This document shows positions 60,358 to 64,000 of a stretch of 64,000 nt of DNA, one piece after another. Source of the DNA: Aegicerativicinus sediminis (GTDB lineage: Bacteria > Bacteroidota > Bacteroidia > Flavobacteriales > Flavobacteriaceae). How positions within the stretch are numbered: the stretch's first letter is position 1; the number at the start of each line of letters is the position of its first letter. Location: contig NZ_CP064295.1 in assembly GCF_015476115.1 (NCBI RefSeq), forward strand, positions 2,040,001 through 2,104,000. The letters are read 5' to 3'. The position numbers and the translations under genes were made by a program. The notes under the pieces are model-generated. The model made no database searches. It saw only the letters and a program-made list of their open reading frames with translations, and was not told where the DNA came from.

Positions 60358-61457
60358 TAATAATGTATTATGGTGCAGATAGGTCGCTGAAAGAACATGA
60401 TACCGCTGTTACTATAAACCGCAGAAACATGGCAGTGCTTTATAGTTTAACCAAATTGGAGCAAGTTGAGTTGGTTATTAATTGTATACGAACAACCAGA
60501 AAGTCTGCCCTAACCAAAGCTTTTAAAAAGCCGGTCAGAGGTTATAATGAGTTGTATTTTGCACCCATAATTCCCGAAAGAGGCATACTATATAAAATTA
60601 CAAGACCCTTGAATCGGCTCATCCTAAGGTTCTTGAATAAGGATATGATTCAGCGAATCGAATCATCAAACATAATCAACTGGTGTTATTGGCCTAAAGG
60701 CTTCCATGATTGGGAATACTTACAATTCAATGGACGTATTGTGTTTGATGCGGATCATAATATTATTGATAACCCGAATATTTCAAAAGAATATAAGGAA
60801 GGTCGTAAAAATGAACTCCTTGCTATTGGTAAGTTGGCTGATTTGATTATAAGTAGTTCAAGGTCTATGTTAAACTGGTATCATTCTAGAGGATTTCACA
60901 AAACAGCCCTTATGTTAAATGGAATTTTTAAGGAGCGCATAAATTTAAAATCTCAACATAGAAAGGAAGATTTTTATACAGTTACATATTGCGGTACCTT
61001 ATCAAAATGGATCAATTTAGAATGGCTGCTGCATTTAATTCATAAGAATCCAGATTGGACCTTTAACATTATAGGCCAAGATTATAAGACCTCTATTTCT
61101 CAAGATTTAAAGAAATTTAATAATGTTAGGCTTCATGGTTTTTTAGAGCCTAAAAAAGTTGATGCCATATTAAAACAGACAGATGTTGCCATTGGTCTTT
61201 ATAATGATGATCCGGCATTAGACGTTAATAGCATGAAATTATATGATTATTTGTGTCAAAATGTTCCTGTAGTTGTAAATAATTATCACGATAATTTGGT
61301 GGAGGATTATCATAATTTGTTAAGCACTGCCCAAACTTTGGAAGAATTCCTGTATTTGGTTGAGAATCCTAAACTCTTGGATACTCAAGAGCTAGAAGAC
61401 TTTTTGATATCTTGTCAATGGCAAAAAAGGATTGGAATGATTTTGCAAACAATTTAA
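60354..61457 (+). CDS. GT-B-fold glycosyltransferase
   Basis: 367 residues from GTG at 60354, overlapping the upstream TGA; an ATG at 60363 is the alternative. The fold is inferred from NGRIVFDADHNIID, LADLIISSSRSMLNWYHSRGF and the C-terminal YTVTYCGTLSKWINLEWLLHLI followed by ... FNIIGQDYK and LKQTDVAIGLYNDDPALDVNSMKLYDYL, which is the nucleotide-sugar domain of GT1/GT4-like enzymes. The E-x7-E pattern is weak, so the family assignment is less sure than for the neighbours. Confidence 0.78.
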   Translation: MIIMYYGADRSLKEHDTAVTINRRNMAVLYSLTKLEQVELVINCIRTTRKSALTKAFKKPVRGYNELYFAPIIPERGILYKITRPLNRLILRFLNKDMIQRIESSNIINWCYWPKGFHDWEYLQFNGRIVFDADHNIIDNPNISKEYKEGRKNELLAIGKLADLIISSSRSMLNWYHSRGFHKTALMLNGIFKERINLKSQHRKEDFYTVTYCGTLSKWINLEWLLHLIHKNPDWTFNIIGQDYKTSISQDLKKFNNVRLHGFLEPKKVDAILKQTDVAIGLYNDDPALDVNSMKLYDYLCQNVPVVVNNYHDNLVEDYHNLLSTAQTLEEFLYLVENPKLLDTQELEDFLISCQWQKRIGMILQTI

Positions 61458-61460
61458 AAT

Positions 61461-62399
61461 ATGGATTATCCTTTAATTTCTATAGTAGTGCCTGTAAAAA
61501 ATGGAATTGATACTCTCCCAAATTTATTTGAGGGACTAGAAAAGCAAACCATTTATAATCAAACAGAAATAATTATTATTGATAGTGGCAGCAATGATGG
61601 TAGCGTTGAATTTGTGAAAAACAAAAATGCTATACTTATACAAATCGATCCAAAATCATTCAATCACGGTGCCACAAGAAACATTGGGGTGTCAGAATCT
61701 AGTGGAGAATATTTATTTTTTACGGTTCAGGATGCCTGGACGGAAGATGATTTTCTTTTGGAGCGAATGCTATCACATTTTAAGGATGAAGAGGTTGTTG
61801 GTGTTTGTGGACAACAAATTGTACCACACCACAATGATAAAAACCCGCATGAGTGGTTTAGGCCACAGTCTAATCCTGTTCCAAAATTTGTAAATTTTAA
61901 GGGTGATGAAGATTTTGAACGGCTAACCCCCAAAGAAAAGAAAAATGCCTGTGGTTGGGATAATGTTGTTGCTATGTACCGTAAATCCATTTTAGTTCAA
62001 AACCCCTTTCCATCAGTTATTTTTGGTGAAGATATGCTTTGGGCAAAAAATGTACTAACGTTAGGATTTACTTTAGTGTATGACTACTCGTGCCGAGTTA
62101 ATCATTACCATCATCATAATCCAAAATTTACTTATAAAAGAACTTTGATTGTGTGGTATTTTTTATACCAGAATTTTAATTATAGAAGACCAGATCCTTT
62201 TAATTTCAAGGAGTTTTTACATATTGCATATAGAAATTTAAAATGGGGTGCCTCCTTAAAGTGGATTCCTTTTAATTGGAATAGAATTAGTGTTCAAAAA
62301 AAAGCGATTAGGGATTTTAATAAGGCATTAAAAGAAGATAAATTGCAAGAATTATTTGAATCTTTAAAAATTAAAATTCCTCAAGGAAATACTAATTAA
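61461..62399 (+). CDS. GT2-family glycosyltransferase (rhamnosyltransferase-like)
   Basis: A 312-residue GT-A enzyme. ISIVVPVKNGIDTLPNLFEGLEKQ, IIDSGSNDGSVEF, then FNHGATRNIGVSESSGEYLFFTVQDAWTEDD. The FNHG-TRN motif and the QDAW in place of DxD are usual in rhamnosyltransferase-like GT2 proteins of capsule clusters. Later: NVVAMYRKSIL and EDMLWAKNVL. Rhamnose specificity is only a suggestion. Confidence 0.85.
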   Translation: MDYPLISIVVPVKNGIDTLPNLFEGLEKQTIYNQTEIIIIDSGSNDGSVEFVKNKNAILIQIDPKSFNHGATRNIGVSESSGEYLFFTVQDAWTEDDFLLERMLSHFKDEEVVGVCGQQIVPHHNDKNPHEWFRPQSNPVPKFVNFKGDEDFERLTPKEKKNACGWDNVVAMYRKSILVQNPFPSVIFGEDMLWAKNVLTLGFTLVYDYSCRVNHYHHHNPKFTYKRTLIVWYFLYQNFNYRRPDPFNFKEFLHIAYRNLKWGASLKWIPFNWNRISVQKKAIRDFNKALKEDKLQELFESLKIKIPQGNTN

Positions 62400-62402
62400 A
62401 CT

Positions 62403-63284
62403 ATGAATTCAATTTCACAACCTCTAGTTTCTGTGTTAATGCCTGTTTACAATAGTGAGAAATATCTGGCAGAGGCTATTGATTCGGTAGTTGCTTCAAC
62501 GTATCAAAATTGGGAATTGATTATTGTAGATGACCGCTCAAATGATCGTTCCCATGAGATAGCTAAAACTTTTCAAGAAAAAGATAAGAGAATTAAAGTT
62601 TATGTCAATAAGATTAATTTAGGAGATTATCCTAATCGTAATCAAGCGGTTAGCTATGCCAAGGGAAAATATTTGAAGTTCGTGGATCATGACGATTATA
62701 TATATCCCTATGGCCTTGAACAACTTGTTTATTATATGGAACAATTTCCTGAAGCGGGTTATGGACTTTGTTCTTTACCCCAAGATAAGGCTAGAATTTT
62801 TCCGTTTCAATTAAATCCGAAAGAAGCCTATACTCGGCATTATTTTGAACAGCCATTATTTCACAAAGCTCCTTTATCAGCCATAATGAAAAAAGATTGT
62901 TTTGAGAGGGCAGGTAAATTTAGTGGTAAGCCTTTACTTGGAGACTTTGAAATGTGGCATATTATGTCCCAAAAATACCCCGTGGTATTAATGCCCCAAG
63001 GGATTGTATGGTACCGTCAACATGATGAACAAGAATCCGCAAAAAATAGGAATGACCCGATGGAACCATTTAAATATATTTTATTGAGCAAAAAATTATT
63101 AATTGATGACCGTTGTCCTTTAAACGAAAAAGCACGGACTCAAGCTTTGGAGAAAATGGAGAAAATTGAAGCTAGAGCAATTTTGTCAGCCGCAAAACAT
63201 TATTCCTTTAAAAAATCTTATGAAATGAGTAAGACAAGTAATATGAGTCTGATAAAAATAATTCAGAAAGGCTTGAGGAGATGA
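62403..63284 (+). CDS. GT2-family glycosyltransferase
   Basis: A 293-residue GT-A enzyme. VSVLMPVYNSEKYLAEAIDSVVASTYQNWELIIVDDRSND, and RNQAVSYAKGKYLKFVDHDDYIYP with VDHDD in the metal-binding place, then GDFEMWHIM near the acceptor side. Its stop overlaps the next start (ATGA), so it is coupled with the acyltransferase gene. Sugar unknown. Confidence 0.88.
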   Translation: MNSISQPLVSVLMPVYNSEKYLAEAIDSVVASTYQNWELIIVDDRSNDRSHEIAKTFQEKDKRIKVYVNKINLGDYPNRNQAVSYAKGKYLKFVDHDDYIYPYGLEQLVYYMEQFPEAGYGLCSLPQDKARIFPFQLNPKEAYTRHYFEQPLFHKAPLSAIMKKDCFERAGKFSGKPLLGDFEMWHIMSQKYPVVLMPQGIVWYRQHDEQESAKNRNDPMEPFKYILLSKKLLIDDRCPLNEKARTQALEKMEKIEARAILSAAKHYSFKKSYEMSKTSNMSLIKIIQKGLRR

Positions 63285-64000
63285 TAATATTTAAGTTTAT
63301 TAAATATTATCTCCGATTATTAACCAGGAATTTATATTGGTTATACAATTGTGCAAGAATTAAGGGTGTTTCCCAACTAAAATTTGAATTTCCCTTAATT
63401 ATTGAAGGAAAAGGAAGAATCAACATAGGTCAAAACTCAAAATTAAGTAAGTTAGTTAATTTAGGTCCTGGTGAAGGGGCAAACATATCTTTTGGTAAGA
63501 ACTCTAAACTTCAACCAAAAGCCCTTATAAAAGTAATGAAAAATTGTTCATTTACTGCCGGTATTGAATGTCTAATTGGTGAAAATTCTAGATTATATGT
63601 CCAAAGTAATTGGCGATTTGGTGACAGGGTTGAAATTCAAACCAATTGTAGTTTAGCTGCGCGTGAACCGAATTACTTTGGCAAACTTTTGATTGGAGAT
63701 AATACACATATAGGGGATTTTACCATAATTGATTTGGTAGATGATATTGTAATAGGTAATGATGTTGCAATTGGACCAAACTGCACCTTATATACCCACG
63801 ATCATGATTATTCTAATAAACAATTACCTGCTTGGAAAGGAGGGATTAAGTCTGCACCAATAATAATAGAAAATGGCGCTTGGATTGGTTCTGGGGTAAC
63901 AATCTTACCTGGAGTGAAAATAGGTGAAAGATGTGTTGTCGCGGCCGGTTCTGTAGTCACCAAAAGTTTACATGGAGAGTCTATTTATGGAGGAACTCCT
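63281..64000 (+). CDS. Hexapeptide acyltransferase (left-handed beta helix), truncated by the window
   Basis: A frame open from the ATG at 63281 to the window edge, 240 codons so far. After an N-terminal basic segment, residues from about 40 on consist of left-handed beta-helix coils with I-G-N/D and V-G patterns. The end is DIVIGNDVAIGPNCTLYTHDHDYSN, WIGSGVTILPGVKIGERCVVAAGSVVTKSLHGESIYGGTP, the standard finish of maltose/galactoside O-acetyltransferase-like enzymes with the catalytic His in the THDHD loop. It would acetylate the surface polysaccharide. Only a few residues appear to be missing. Confidence 0.88.
   Translation, partial: MIIFKFIKYYLRLLTRNLYWLYNCARIKGVSQLKFEFPLIIEGKGRINIGQNSKLSKLVNLGPGEGANISFGKNSKLQPKALIKVMKNCSFTAGIECLIGENSRLYVQSNWRFGDRVEIQTNCSLAAREPNYFGKLLIGDNTHIGDFTIIDLVDDIVIGNDVAIGPNCTLYTHDHDYSNKQLPAWKGGIKSAPIIIENGAWIGSGVTILPGVKIGERCVVAAGSVVTKSLHGESIYGGTP

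Noticed and set aside
12-64000. Many antisense or out-of-frame open frames inside nifJ, dnaE, nuo and glycosyltransferase genes
   Set aside because: They lie wholly within longer genes with clear homology, lack family motifs and appear in pairs in the duplicated segments; they are shadows of the real genes.

Overview
The window looks like a chromosomal segment of a marine-type member of the Flavobacteriaceae (phylum Bacteroidota). The reasons are low G+C, weak Shine-Dalgarno sequences, promoters of the TTG/TTTG-N19-TAnnTTTG type, type IX secretion (T9SS) C-terminal sorting domains, a DnaE fused to an N-terminal proofreading exonuclease, and an S16 protein with an acidic tail. No rRNA, CRISPR array, transposase or integrase was seen.

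Bases 1-20,100 are a ferredoxin-centred energy block. It holds the end of an Mrp-type Fe-S carrier ATPase, an Nfu scaffold, a ferredoxin-NADP reductase, a HEPN-domain protein, pyruvate:ferredoxin oxidoreductase (nifJ), a 2[4Fe-4S] ferredoxin, both subunits of 2-oxoglutarate:ferredoxin oxidoreductase, and an 11-subunit complex I cluster (nuoABCDHIJKLMN). An unknown 109-residue gene and an adrenodoxin-type [2Fe-2S] ferredoxin follow. The NADH-oxidising subunits nuoE, nuoF and nuoG are absent between nuoD and nuoH. The simplest reading is that 2-oxoacid oxidation reduces ferredoxin and ferredoxin feeds complex I. Near-identical ATGAT-N4-ATCAT palindromes sit upstream of nifJ and korA and suggest one CRP/FNR-family regulator.

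Bases 20,100-37,000 are mostly housekeeping: a cytochrome c lipoprotein, a phosphoesterase, an SGNH lipoprotein, glutaryl-CoA dehydrogenase, a tRNA methyltransferase, rimM, rpsP, a lactonase-type beta-propeller, a DUF2383 protein, dnaE, trxA, clpP, a DUF58 protein and tRNA-Asp(GTC). A sigma-54 activator lies divergent to an OsmC-like gene that has a good sigma-54 promoter.

Bases 37,200-48,150 carry exported proteins: two large T9SS-sorted surface proteins, two related lipoproteins, three secreted or outer-membrane proteins of unknown function, and a tiny protein with an exosortase-type C-terminal sorting signal. An exosortase and its probable membrane partner follow at 48,177-49,183.

Bases 49,167-64,000 are a surface polysaccharide locus: Wzm/Wzt ABC export, a methyltransferase-like gene present twice, at least eight glycosyltransferases, and a hexapeptide acyltransferase that runs off the end. 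Its most striking feature is a 1.22 kb near-identical direct repeat (51,189-52,410 and 53,637-54,858). The repeat spans the wzt tail, the whole methyltransferase-like gene and the 5' third of a glycosyltransferase gene. Each copy of that shared 5' part is joined to a different 3' module, one ending in an acyltransferase domain and the other in a FkbM methyltransferase domain.
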